From positions 9,074 to 73,073 of the forward strand of contig CAZBBC010000011.1 of NCBI GenBank assembly GCA_964489835.1: 64,000 nucleotides of DNA, given 5' to 3'. This DNA is from CAZBBC01 sp964489835. Its GTDB lineage: Bacteria > Calditrichota > Calditrichia > JAJRVZ01. Every line of letters begins with the position of its first letter. Within the stretch, counting starts at the first letter, position 1. The notes beneath the pieces are model-generated. The model ran no database searches. It was not told the origin of the DNA and was given only the letters and a program-made list of their open reading frames with translations. The position numbers and the translations under genes are program-made. Below are positions 44,701-52,733 of the stretch, piece after piece.

Positions 44701-44871
44701 CCAAACACCAAGAAAAGGGGGACTGAAACCAGCCGGCATCAATTCAACCGCGATTTGTGAAAATGCAATATATCCAATCACCAGAAGAGCAGTAAAACTC
44801 ATCAAAACCGTGACCGGTCTATGAATGGCAAAATTTGGCAGCAATCCGGGACGTTTATGGGGCATATGCAT
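41728..44871 (-). CDS. RND efflux transporter, HAE1/AcrB type
   Basis: About 1047 residues, normal AcrB length. Twelve-helix plan with two large periplasmic loops: N-terminal FAIHRPVTVLMSFTALLVIGYIA, a helix-4 region with MMGLMVSVGMVVDNSIVVLENI (the proton-relay aspartates of the GxxxDxxxxxxE motif), and a repeat of it in the C-half (IGFIILVGIVVNNAIVLIDLV). I start at the ATG at 44871, which has GGAAGGTGAGC directly upstream; a GTG at 44877 adds two residues. It follows another RND gene by 19 bases, and a membrane fusion gene lies above both. The substrate is unknown. Confidence 0.93.
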   Translation of the reverse strand: MHMPHKRPGLLPNFAIHRPVTVLMSFTALLVIGYIAFSQIAVELMPAGFSPPFLGVWVPYPNSNPREVEEQIAKPVEEQIRTISGVDMVNTNSSSNGCWTFIRFVQDTDMDVAYTMLRDRMDRVKSEIPDDIERIYVRKWSDDDDPILWVALTQVGDYEDPYYMVEQHIKKRLEKIDGVANVEIWGAEEKEILIMINQDQVRSYKINLYEIIQRLRRDNFAISSGHVNEGEQKIFVRSLGKFQSLEDIRNLPIRGANLKLKDIADVRYDVPERRWRQYIDGKKAVSLGIFKESMANTVALSDEVTNLFEDTIKKDPKLSGFRVEILFNQGSFIKESIENLQNAALWGGIFAFSVLYFFLRRLRMTLILCLAIPLSLLITLTTMYFIDWTLNLITMMGLMVSVGMVVDNSIVVLENIYSKRTEGQDNRNSALWGSSEVGLAVTMATMTTVVVFLPLILMNDQIGFRFYMLRIGIPVIISLIASLFVAMVFIPLAATKVVSKRKVEEPLAIRKTNAFYQKVLRWTLTHRLESSIILISIVISMFYASEQVQSTDESEGNINDVRLFFDLPENLTIEDVERMFRIVEDTIRAKSDAYNLRTINSRFSHNRGHMRIFLHPEEKLQWYEALYNNVTKSLGLRVGSFMEYSEVVEDLKKRLPQFPGVEIRTSWFREGGDEASLELSLYGDDTEKLAELSKEVERRLRTIEEIVSLETDREEGSDEIRLHIKRDQAQKYGISPQVITGTVQYALRGIPLPKYQTEEKEIDVRIQLREDDRRNLYQLKNLTFFSENGREIPLDAVADFTINKGYGGIHRENGKTFLSVKANLSEETMGAVYAQVDQVMNGFEMPYGYSWSKGHRYRRMMESDESQLFAIILAITFVFLLMGFLFESFVLPLSVIISIPFSFFGAFWLMYLTGTPIDLMSRIGFIILVGIVVNNAIVLIDLVNRLRKEGYNRFDAIMEAGRQRFRPILMTAFTTIGGLIPMAVGNTQMIGMPYAPMGRTIIGGLLTSTILSLIAVPWAYVIFDDLRIYFMKVTAMFLKKQTPVVTD

Positions 44872-44890
44872 GCTCACCTTCCTTCAATTT

Positions 44891-47800
44891 TCAATCTTTC
44901 CTATCCAGTACACTGTACACGGTTGGAATCACAACCAGCGTCAGGATTGTAGAGGTTATCAGTCCGATGATAACCGTAATCGCCATCGGGGTACGGATCT
45001 CGGCGCCATCACCCATGCCAATAGCCATCGGCAATAATCCAAGCACCGTGGTCGATGTTGTCATTAGAATTGGACGGAGACGCACCCGGCCGCCAGTGAG
45101 GATCGCTTCCATTTTTTTCATACCGCGTGCACGCAATTGATTGATATAATCTACCAATACAATGGCATTGTTCACCACAATACCAGCTAACATGATCCCA
45201 CCGAGAAAAACAACGACACTTGCTGGTATATTAAAAAGGTATAAAAAGATTAAAACTCCGATGATGGCCAGAGGAATTGTGAAAATGATAATAAAGGGAT
45301 GTAGTAACGACTCGAACTGTGAGGCCATAACGATATAGACCAGAAAAATAGCCAGGGCAAGGGCAAGCATTAGACTGTTTAATGAAGTTTCCATCTCCTT
45401 ATTCTGTCCGGTAATATCGTACAAAAAATCATCGGGCATATCAATGTTACGAAGAACAGAAAACACATCGGCACTGATACTACCCAGATCCCTCCCACTT
45501 ACATTTGCAGTGACCACCGCCGTGCGCTGCTGATCAATGCGTCGGATCTCAGAGGGACCTTCGTTTACACGTATATCGGCAACTGCCTCCAGCGGCAGAG
45601 AAATAGAAGATCCGGGATTAATGACCAATCGTTTCAAATTCTGAATCGTTTCCTTATCCTCATCTCTGACCCTGACCAGTACATCGATTTTGCGGTCTTC
45701 CTCTTTGAATTCTGTCGCTATATCTCCACGAACCTTATTGCGCACAATGGATGCCACTTCCAGAATATTTAATCCATATCGGGACAGCAGTGGGCGGTTA
45801 TACACGATCTGTACCTCCGGGTTCCCGCGTTGAATATTCGCTTTTACATCAAATAATCCTGGGATTTTTTGTAATTGATCTTCCACTTCCGATGCGACGT
45901 TTTGAAGTTTTTGCAAGCTATAACCCCGTATTTCCACCTCAACCGGAGTCTTAAAACTGAAGATGGTTGGACGTGATATTTTTGCCTGAACACCAGGGAA
46001 ATAATCCATATGTTCCCGTATGATTTTAATCAACCGTTCTTCTTCGACAATAATGCTGCTTACACGGGCCAGGGTAATCGTTAATTTCGCTGTATTTTCC
46101 CCTTCGTCTGTTTTAGTTGATTCTTTTTTATCGATACCGACAACGGTTGCTACTTTCTTTACACCTTCCTGTTTACTAACAAACGCTTGAATGGGCGCAA
46201 CCCATTCATCTGTTTTTTCTGCGGGAGTGCCGACGGGATAGGTCAGTTCCAGATTGAATTCCCCCTGATGGACTTCGGGTATCAGTTCACTGCCAATCCG
46301 TGGGCCAATAAAAAATAGAGAAAACAGAAAGAGTACCAGCATTGTGCCTATGACCGAGCCACGATTATTCAGTGACCAGACCAGTATTCGGGGATAATTA
46401 TCATCTATTTTTGCATACGTCCAGTTGAACATCGAAAACACGAATTTTGTAACTGGCGCAAATACCAACACCAGGGTCAGGTAGCAGTACTTTAAAATGA
46501 TCGAGAGTGATGTTATCAGAAAATGAGCAAGCCGGAAAAATAGTTCGCTGGCCATATGAAAAACATATTTAATAAAATAAAAAATGAGTAAAAATGGCAG
46601 TAATAGAAGCAATAATAATTTAATTAAAATAGATTTTTCACTGAATTTCATAAAAATCATTTTCAGATCATCATAAAATCCGGGGAGCGACTGATTGATC
46701 AGATAAGGTGGCCAGATATCTTTAATATTAGTTATTCGCCAGAAATCAGGATTAAGCGCATAATTTCCTGCAACCTCACTTATTTTGAATTTCAATATTC
46801 CGATTTTAGTTAATAATGCAAAAACCGGCATCAGTAGCAAGAGTACAGGGAGAGTTATAAACTTAATAATAACAATAATTAAGGCGAGTAATAAACGCAG
46901 GATTTTTAATACAAAAATACTGCTTGATCTTAAAATAAGAACTATCCCGGATACAAATTTCTGCATTCCGGTTTGATTCTCGTTTGTCGCCGCTATCAGA
47001 TCTGCAGTTTCCTGTTCCGTCTCAAAAGTAAAAATGTTCCCTTGCATCATTTCTTTTATCTGAACACCGGCGACATATTTCGAGGTCTCACGTGAAGATA
47101 ACATGGGAATAAGAAAAAGCGCAACAGCTAAAGAAGCTAAAAGTGAGAATACAACCGTCAGGGACATATCACCAAAGACCTGTCCAGCCACTCCTTCCAC
47201 AAATACGATCGGGAAAAAAACAGCAATCGTCGTTAGTGTGGATGCAAATACAGCACCACCGACCTCTCCGACCCCGCGGATGGTGGCCTGCACTAATCCA
47301 TCCCCTTCTTCCCGGCAGCGGGAGATACTTTCCAGGACAACGATTGAATTATCGACAAGCATCCCGATACCCAGTGCCAGACCACCGAGAGACATGATAT
47401 TTAATGATACTTCAAATATTTTCATGGGAGCAAAAGTGGCAACCACTGATATCGGAATTGAAATGCCAACAATAATCGTTAGTGTAAAATTTCGCAGAAA
47501 AATGAATAAAACGACGACTGCCAGGATACCACCCATAATGGCCGTGAATTTCACTTCATTGACCGCATTTTCGATAAAAATTGACTGGTCAGATAGTATA
47601 TCTATATTGATATCATCCGGCAAATTATAGGCGATAAAATCGGTCATTCTTTTTTTCAGCAGCTCTTCCTCGCCCCGCCCTGTTCCATCTCCGCTGCCTG
47701 GTTTTTTCTGCTCTTTATCCGCTGCTTTCTCTGGTTCTTTTTCCCGCACCTTCAGTTCCTGGACAAAAGCCTGCTGTTCCAATGTCCCGAAAATAATAGC

Positions 47801-48727
47801 AGAAACGTTTTTTGCCACACTAACAATGTTTGCGTCGGCTTCTTTATATATCTCAATTTCTACATTCTCCTGACCGCTGATTCGAGTGATAATCTCACGC
47901 TCTTTATTGGTTCTTTTAACATCTGCAACATCACCAATTTTAATCTCTTTACCATTCCAGTTGCCGATAACAACTTCCTTTATCTCCCCAACTTCCTTGA
48001 ATTCATTGAGGGTCCTGACGATATATTCAGTTTGTCCTTCTTTCAGATTACCTCCGGCAAGATTGATGTTTTCCTGCGCTAACCTGTTTTTTACCTGCTG
48101 GATATTGATTCCGATTAGTGTAATTTTTTGTTCATTCAATTCAACGCGAATTTCCTCTTCCAGACCACCTTTAACCTTCACAGCAGCAACACCATCCACC
48201 GTTTCCAGTTTTCGTTTAATATCCTCTTCCCCAAGATACCGCAGATAAAAAAGGGAACGTTTTCCAAATAAACCCAAACGCATAATCGGATCAAGGGACG
48301 GATCGTACCGCAATATCAGTGGACGTTTAACTTCCTCTGGAAGATATACCTGATCTAATTTTTCCCTTACGTCTGCTGTCGCGTCATTCATATCCGTATC
48401 CCAGGTAAATTCGAGGATAACATCCGATTGCCCTGCCTTCGAAACGGACTGAATGCTCACCAGGTTATCAACAACGCCCAGTTCTTGTTCGATGGGCCGG
48501 GAGATGGTTGTTTCAATTTCTTCGGGTGCAGTCCCTGAGTATTCCGTTCTAACTGTTAACGAAGGATACGAAATATCCGGCATTAAATTCAGGGGTAATT
48601 GTTGATAGGAAATATATCCAAACACGCATACGCCGATGACAACCATTAAAATTGCAACCGGTCGGGTTGTTGTGAATCTAAAAAAATCGCCGGCTGTTTT
48701 AGACATGTTTTTTAAGTCTTTATTCAT
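44891..48727 (-). CDS. RND transporter with a large membrane insertion
   Basis: A 1278-residue HAE1/AcrB-type pump, about 230 longer than its neighbour. Core motifs are present (TRPVAILMVVIGVCVFGYIS, LGGLALGIGMLVDNSIVVLESI, LGGIMLAGIVVNNAIVLVDYI). Between the first six helices and the start of the second half (about residues 545-775) an extra stretch contains several strongly hydrophobic segments (for example VLKILRLLLALIIVIIKFI, VLLLLMPVFALL, ILIKLLLLLLLPFLLIFYF and IILKYCYLTLVLVFAPVTK). A Lys/Glu/Gly-rich low-complexity linker lies in the first periplasmic loop (near residue 330-360). Start ATG at 48727. Confidence 0.9.
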   Translation of the reverse strand: MNKDLKNMSKTAGDFFRFTTTRPVAILMVVIGVCVFGYISYQQLPLNLMPDISYPSLTVRTEYSGTAPEEIETTISRPIEQELGVVDNLVSIQSVSKAGQSDVILEFTWDTDMNDATADVREKLDQVYLPEEVKRPLILRYDPSLDPIMRLGLFGKRSLFYLRYLGEEDIKRKLETVDGVAAVKVKGGLEEEIRVELNEQKITLIGINIQQVKNRLAQENINLAGGNLKEGQTEYIVRTLNEFKEVGEIKEVVIGNWNGKEIKIGDVADVKRTNKEREIITRISGQENVEIEIYKEADANIVSVAKNVSAIIFGTLEQQAFVQELKVREKEPEKAADKEQKKPGSGDGTGRGEEELLKKRMTDFIAYNLPDDINIDILSDQSIFIENAVNEVKFTAIMGGILAVVVLFIFLRNFTLTIIVGISIPISVVATFAPMKIFEVSLNIMSLGGLALGIGMLVDNSIVVLESISRCREEGDGLVQATIRGVGEVGGAVFASTLTTIAVFFPIVFVEGVAGQVFGDMSLTVVFSLLASLAVALFLIPMLSSRETSKYVAGVQIKEMMQGNIFTFETEQETADLIAATNENQTGMQKFVSGIVLILRSSSIFVLKILRLLLALIIVIIKFITLPVLLLLMPVFALLTKIGILKFKISEVAGNYALNPDFWRITNIKDIWPPYLINQSLPGFYDDLKMIFMKFSEKSILIKLLLLLLLPFLLIFYFIKYVFHMASELFFRLAHFLITSLSIILKYCYLTLVLVFAPVTKFVFSMFNWTYAKIDDNYPRILVWSLNNRGSVIGTMLVLFLFSLFFIGPRIGSELIPEVHQGEFNLELTYPVGTPAEKTDEWVAPIQAFVSKQEGVKKVATVVGIDKKESTKTDEGENTAKLTITLARVSSIIVEEERLIKIIREHMDYFPGVQAKISRPTIFSFKTPVEVEIRGYSLQKLQNVASEVEDQLQKIPGLFDVKANIQRGNPEVQIVYNRPLLSRYGLNILEVASIVRNKVRGDIATEFKEEDRKIDVLVRVRDEDKETIQNLKRLVINPGSSISLPLEAVADIRVNEGPSEIRRIDQQRTAVVTANVSGRDLGSISADVFSVLRNIDMPDDFLYDITGQNKEMETSLNSLMLALALAIFLVYIVMASQFESLLHPFIIIFTIPLAIIGVLIFLYLFNIPASVVVFLGGIMLAGIVVNNAIVLVDYINQLRARGMKKMEAILTGGRVRLRPILMTTSTTVLGLLPMAIGMGDGAEIRTPMAITVIIGLITSTILTLVVIPTVYSVLDRKD

Positions 48728-48812
48728 TATTGTATAGAACTCGCTTCATATATTTGTTAGGTTAATGAACCTCTTTCATCAATTAAAACCCGAGCGACTT
48801 GCGAATCACTTT

Positions 48813-50006
48813 TTAAATCCGCTCATCTCTTCCCGTCAGATATGCCAGATCATTCTGTTTTACATTTACAATCTTCACTTTTGTTTTGTCTTTTAACCCG
48901 GCCTGACCGATAACGATTATCAGATCACCCTCGCTTATTCCCTCCAAAGATTCCACTTTCTCATGATCCTGAAAACCTACTTTTAAAATCAATTTATGTG
49001 CCAGGCTGTCACGAACGATAAAAACATTCATCTCTTCATTCTCATACACAATCGCCCGTTTAGGTATAAGAACAGCATTATTATGAGTAGCTGTAATAAT
49101 ATGTGTATTCACAAACATACCTGATTTCAATCTATTTTCCCGGTTTTTTACGCCTATCGTTATCTTAAATGTACCACTTTGCGGATCAATCACCGGACTC
49201 ACCCGCTTGATCCATCCGTCAAATTTCTCCCCGGCAATATGATCGGAAGTAACAAATGCCGATTGGTTTTTTTTCACATTTCCGAGTTCTTTTTCCGGTG
49301 CATAAACCACAGCGATCATCTCTGTAGTATTTATGACCGTAAACAACTTATTCGTCGGTTGAATACGGTCACCCGGTTTTCGCAGACGATCACCGACGAC
49401 CCCGGATATTGGTGATGTAATCCGCGTATAGCTTAAATTTAATTTCGCTTGTTTCCAATCAACCTCCAGGCTCTGCATCGTGAATTTTGCCTGTTGGAAT
49501 TCCTCAATACTGAGCAAATCCTGCTTATACATTGCTTCCAGACGTTCAAAATCAGATTTTTGTTTGAGATAATTCAGGCGTGCCTTCTCTTCTGCCAGTT
49601 TATATTCATCCGCCTCCAGGACGATCATAATTTGTCCCTTTTTTATATAGTCACCTTCTTCAACATAAATATTTTCCACCAGACCCTGTACACGTGAATA
49701 TACGTCGGCCATCTTCTCCGTTTCCAGATTTGCGCTCAATAAGATGTAATCCGTTATGACCCCTCTCTTAACCGTTGTGACCTCTACCGGAATAAGCTCT
49801 GCTGCTTGCTTATTTTCCTTGTCTTTATCTTTCTCATTGATCATCTTTCCCGTGGACCCCGAGGAATCTGTACCGACTGAATCGCCGGCAGCAGAATCAG
49901 AAGATATCTTTCCTTCTGCTTCCGCGGAACCATTGCCACAGGTATAAAAGAACATGAGAAAAACAGTGAGAATACTTATCACTGTTATTAACTGCTTCCG
50001 GTTCAT
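48813..50006 (-). CDS. RND membrane fusion protein (AcrA/HlyD type)
   Basis: A 397-residue periplasmic adaptor. An export signal (ITVISILTVFLMFFYTCG) may carry a lipid at Cys23, though the lipobox is not canonical. After a Ser/Asp-rich linker, a lipoyl-like half-motif (VEVTTVKRGVITDYI...VYSRVQGLVENIYVEEGDYI), a helical hairpin (about residues 140-190), the second lipoyl half (ITSPISGVVGDRLRKPGD) and beta-barrel/MP domains follow. AAAGGAG precedes the ATG. It is first in the pump operon and should feed both downstream RND genes. No TolC-family gene is in the window. Confidence 0.92.
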   Translation of the reverse strand: MNRKQLITVISILTVFLMFFYTCGNGSAEAEGKISSDSAAGDSVGTDSSGSTGKMINEKDKDKENKQAAELIPVEVTTVKRGVITDYILLSANLETEKMADVYSRVQGLVENIYVEEGDYIKKGQIMIVLEADEYKLAEEKARLNYLKQKSDFERLEAMYKQDLLSIEEFQQAKFTMQSLEVDWKQAKLNLSYTRITSPISGVVGDRLRKPGDRIQPTNKLFTVINTTEMIAVVYAPEKELGNVKKNQSAFVTSDHIAGEKFDGWIKRVSPVIDPQSGTFKITIGVKNRENRLKSGMFVNTHIITATHNNAVLIPKRAIVYENEEMNVFIVRDSLAHKLILKVGFQDHEKVESLEGISEGDLIIVIGQAGLKDKTKVKIVNVKQNDLAYLTGRDERI

Positions 50007-50147
50007 ATTAACTCCTTTGGTGTTAAATCTTTAATAAATTTAAATATAGCAATGTTAAGCCTAAAGTTACTACGCAACCACAAATTATTAGTTTCACAAT
50101 TTATACATTAATAGCTGAGGATTCAATCGGTTGGTTTTCAAATAATA

Positions 50148-50639
50148 TCATATAATACTTAGAAAGGAACGGTCAACGGAATACTTTCCCTGAAGATCAT
50201 AATGACGCACCACTTTATCCAGCAGGCTTTCACGGACTACAAGTACCAAACGAAATTTTTTATTACTTTTATATGATTTCAGAATTTTACCAACCATAGG
50301 TTCGAGTCCCTTACCGGAAAGTTCCAGTGGCCCAATTTCATCTATTATTATCCATTTTGGATTTTTATCGAGGGCCCGTTTTAGTTGCTCCTGCGCCCAG
50401 GCAAAGGAAGACTGCAAAAATGTATATTTACCAATGGATATTGTTCCTTCCTCTGCTACCATATCATTTTCTGTTTCCAATGGCCGGTATTCATTGGTAT
50501 GAATAGCATAAATAAATCGCTTTTTATTAAGAACCGGTGAGAGAATGCCGGCGCACCGTGTGTGGAATTTCACCCAGGCGATCAGGTGAGTCGTCTTGCC
50601 ACTTTGTGTAGGACCGGTAAGAATGTTAATTATTTTCAT
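50148..50639 (-). CDS. THEP1-like nucleoside-triphosphatase
   Basis: A 163-residue P-loop NTPase of the NTPase_1/THEP1 type. Walker A is GPTQSGKTT (residues 9-17) and Walker B is WIIIDEIGPLEL (Asp100/Glu101), with LVVRESLLDKVV towards the C-terminus. The biological substrate of the family is not settled. Its start codon lies inside the preceding gene (14-base overlap), so it is translationally coupled to that membrane protein, and the pair is next to nikR. Confidence 0.85.
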   Translation of the reverse strand: MKIINILTGPTQSGKTTHLIAWVKFHTRCAGILSPVLNKKRFIYAIHTNEYRPLETENDMVAEEGTISIGKYTFLQSSFAWAQEQLKRALDKNPKWIIIDEIGPLELSGKGLEPMVGKILKSYKSNKKFRLVLVVRESLLDKVVRHYDLQGKYSVDRSFLSII

Positions 50640-51714
50640 CGCTAATAAAATCTGCAGTGAGAATATTTATAAGTGCTAACATAATAAATGCTTTTATCCT
50701 TCGAAACATTTTAAAATCCCGGCTTTTATCCCAGCTTTGGTAGATAATATAGCGCAAAGATGGCAAAATCTGAATAGTTTGCTGAACTTCTTCGGCATAG
50801 GCATTTTCTTTGGATTTGAGAATTTTTTGATACATCTTAAATAGAAAAGGACCTACCAGCGTATACCAGAAAAACATAATACAGATCGAGCGGATTATCA
50901 TGATAAGCGCCTTTAAACCTTGTTTCTCCGATATCTCCGGAAATATATAACTGGAAACGATGATGACACCCGCCAACAAAAGAATCAACAGACTCGTTGG
51001 CTTTTGAAGCCAGTTCTTTTTTTTCCGGTCAATCTTGATTTTAAGGGATAGAGGCTTATCATCAATCATGTATTTTTTTCTATCATTGTTGATTTCATGT
51101 GCGATCCAGCCCGGAACTTTTGACGCCAGGACACCGATACCAATGCCTGCAAGGAGGTGAATACTAATATATATGGAAATTAACCAGAAACTAATATCCA
51201 ATGGATCCAATTGTTGGGTAAAAAATGGTAACTGGTTTAGAACAAAATTGCCAATGATATCGATTGATTCCCAGAGTGTATTACCAAAAACCAAAGTCAA
51301 AACAATTATCTTTTGAATAGCTGACTGGAGAAGCGTCACCAATCCAAGTGTGACTGACTTAAGGAGGAGATACCTCCTGGAACCAAGCAAAATTTCACCG
51401 ACCAGTCCCTGGAAACCAACAGCAATATAAGCGTTAAGAGGTGTATGTGGACTCACCATCCCCTTCACAATTAAAACAATCAATGTCGCTTTTAAAATAG
51501 TACCTTTTTTCTGGGCTGTACATGCAATAAGTACCATGAATAGAACCGCACTGCTGTTAATAAACAATCCCGTCAATGGAATCTTAAAAGCATGCAATAC
51601 ACCACCAAGGGCTGCTTCGCTGAGCGCCCAAAGAGCAATCAACCGTTCCGTATGTACCAATTGTTTTGTCTGTTCAGAAATGGTGGATGATTGGATAAGG
51701 GATGGGGTTGTCAT
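50626..51714 (-). CDS. Multi-pass membrane protein of unknown function
   Basis: A 362-residue protein with roughly eight or nine hydrophobic helices. The N-terminal part (IALWALSEAALGGVLHAFKI, PLTGLFINSSAVLFMVLIA, MVSPHTPLNAYIAVGFQGL) has the compact, Gly-rich feel of transporter S components, but I do not recognise the family. The C-terminal part has a soluble segment (about 210-240) then more helices. The ATG at 51714 is preferred; GTG at 51753 would add 13 hydrophilic residues. It overlaps the NTPase gene and sits below nikR, so a role in metal (nickel or cobalt) handling is possible but only inferred from position. Confidence 0.65.
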   Translation of the reverse strand: MTTPSLIQSSTISEQTKQLVHTERLIALWALSEAALGGVLHAFKIPLTGLFINSSAVLFMVLIACTAQKKGTILKATLIVLIVKGMVSPHTPLNAYIAVGFQGLVGEILLGSRRYLLLKSVTLGLVTLLQSAIQKIIVLTLVFGNTLWESIDIIGNFVLNQLPFFTQQLDPLDISFWLISIYISIHLLAGIGIGVLASKVPGWIAHEINNDRKKYMIDDKPLSLKIKIDRKKKNWLQKPTSLLILLLAGVIIVSSYIFPEISEKQGLKALIMIIRSICIMFFWYTLVGPFLFKMYQKILKSKENAYAEEVQQTIQILPSLRYIIYQSWDKSRDFKMFRRIKAFIMLALINILTADFISDENN

Positions 51715-51780
51715 CAGGTTTTTTAAATTAGAATCAGGCGCTTTTGTACACACTTAAATTAATCAAGCCAGAATATAGCA

Positions 51781-51801
51781 ATTTGACTCATGAAGTCAAA
51801 T
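51781..51801. promoter_or_regulatory. Perfect 21-bp operator-like palindrome upstream of the membrane protein gene
   Basis: Arms ATTTGACT and AGTCAAAT surround 5 bases. It lies 27 bases from a GTG start at 51753 and about 66 from the ATG at 51714, in the spacer separating that gene from nikR. The pattern is like dimeric regulator sites, for example those of MarR-type proteins. No T-run adjoins it, which argues against a terminator. Confidence 0.5.
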
Positions 51802-51930
51802 AGTTTTAAGTTATTTGAGCTTTCAGTTCTGATAATAGGCTTTGAGATTTTTTGTCAATGGTTACCTTATATACCGGCTTCTAAGACCGATAAGGCAGAG
51901 AGATACCTGAGGATTTGGTAGTTGGAGATA

Positions 51931-52350
51931 TTAGCTGAGATCTTTGCCGGTCGAAGTTAAGAATACCTGGCCATGTTTGATTCCTTTAATGGCGATCATT
52001 TGTTCTGCCAGGGCTTTTATTTCCCCGGCTTTCCCTTTCAGTAACATTACCTCAAGACAATTATCATGGTCCAGGTGGACATGCGTGGTGGAGATAAACT
52101 TTTGATGGTTATCATGCTGAAAAACGGTCAATTTTTCCTGCAATTCCCTTTTATGATGATTGTAAAGTAAATTTAAGACACCAACCACAATAGCATCACT
52201 TTTAATTTCTTCTTCAATCAAAGAATTCCTGATCAGATCACGAATTGCTTCCGATCGGTTAGGATAATTCTTTTTTTTAAGCAATCGGTCAAAGCGGTGA
52301 CTAAGATCTTCCGGCAGAGATACACCAAAACGGATAATTTTCATAAGCAT
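51931..52350 (-). CDS. nikR: Nickel-responsive regulator NikR
   Basis: A 139-residue ribbon-helix-helix repressor. The N-terminal DNA-binding part reads IIRFGVSLPEDLSHRFDRLL, NRSEAIRDLIRN; the C-terminal ACT-like domain has all four high-affinity Ni ligands by alignment with E. coli NikR: His79, His90, His92 and Cys98 (in STTHVHLDHDNCLEVMLLKG). The true start could be the second ATG at 52344. It represses nickel uptake genes when Ni is abundant. Divergent from the MarR/hydrogenase operon, which needs nickel. Confidence 0.93.
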   Translation of the reverse strand: MLMKIIRFGVSLPEDLSHRFDRLLKKKNYPNRSEAIRDLIRNSLIEEEIKSDAIVVGVLNLLYNHHKRELQEKLTVFQHDNHQKFISTTHVHLDHDNCLEVMLLKGKAGEIKALAEQMIAIKGIKHGQVFLTSTGKDLS

Positions 52351-52354
52351 ATTT

Positions 52355-52381
52355 GTGTTATGTTTTTTATAAATCTAATAC
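52355..52381. promoter_or_regulatory. Candidate NikR operator in front of nikR
   Basis: GTGTTAT, a 13-base spacer and CTAATAC form an imperfect inverted repeat (5 of 7 positions) directly upstream of the nikR start. Spacing and half-sites recall the GTGTTAC-type sites reported for Geobacter NikR, so autoregulation is plausible. One copy only and an AT-rich background make this uncertain. Confidence 0.35.
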
Positions 52382-52733
52382 TATTGTAAAAAAAAAGAAA
52401 CCAATATTTAAAATTTGTGAAAAATTTCTTGAATCTTTACCTGGCATTTATTATAGTTAACAAAATTAATAGTTAATCCAATTAATTATCAACCAGGTTA
52501 ATTCTTTATTCTCAACTCCTATGAAAACAAACCACTAGTATTATTGTATTTAAAATGAGGGACATTTACCACTGCATGAGAAATACCCGAGTCCTGTTAA
52601 AGTAATCAGAATATTTTCATTGCGTGTGCCTTTTCTTCTTTTGCTGAAAATCCTGGAGACCTCCGGGAAAGACTTTTGGATATTCGCAAACAATATCAGA
52701 TAACCAGACAAGTTAAATTAAACCAACGGTGGC
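52382..52733. promoter_or_regulatory. Leader/promoter region of the MarR-hydrogenase operon
   Basis: About 350 AT-rich bases before the MarR ATG. It holds an inverted repeat TTAAC-N10-GTTAA at 52457-52476, a third GTTAAT at 52497-52502, and a small GC-rich hairpin at 52651-52668 (CCTGGA paired with TCCGGG, one G-T pair). These could be regulator sites and a leader stem. I see no gene here and cannot place the -10/-35 elements with confidence. Confidence 0.35.

Noticed and set aside
50300..50320. GGTTCGAGTCCC, resembling a tRNA T-loop
   Set aside because: It is inside the THEP1-like coding sequence and no acceptor or anticodon arms fold around it; no tRNA was found in the window.
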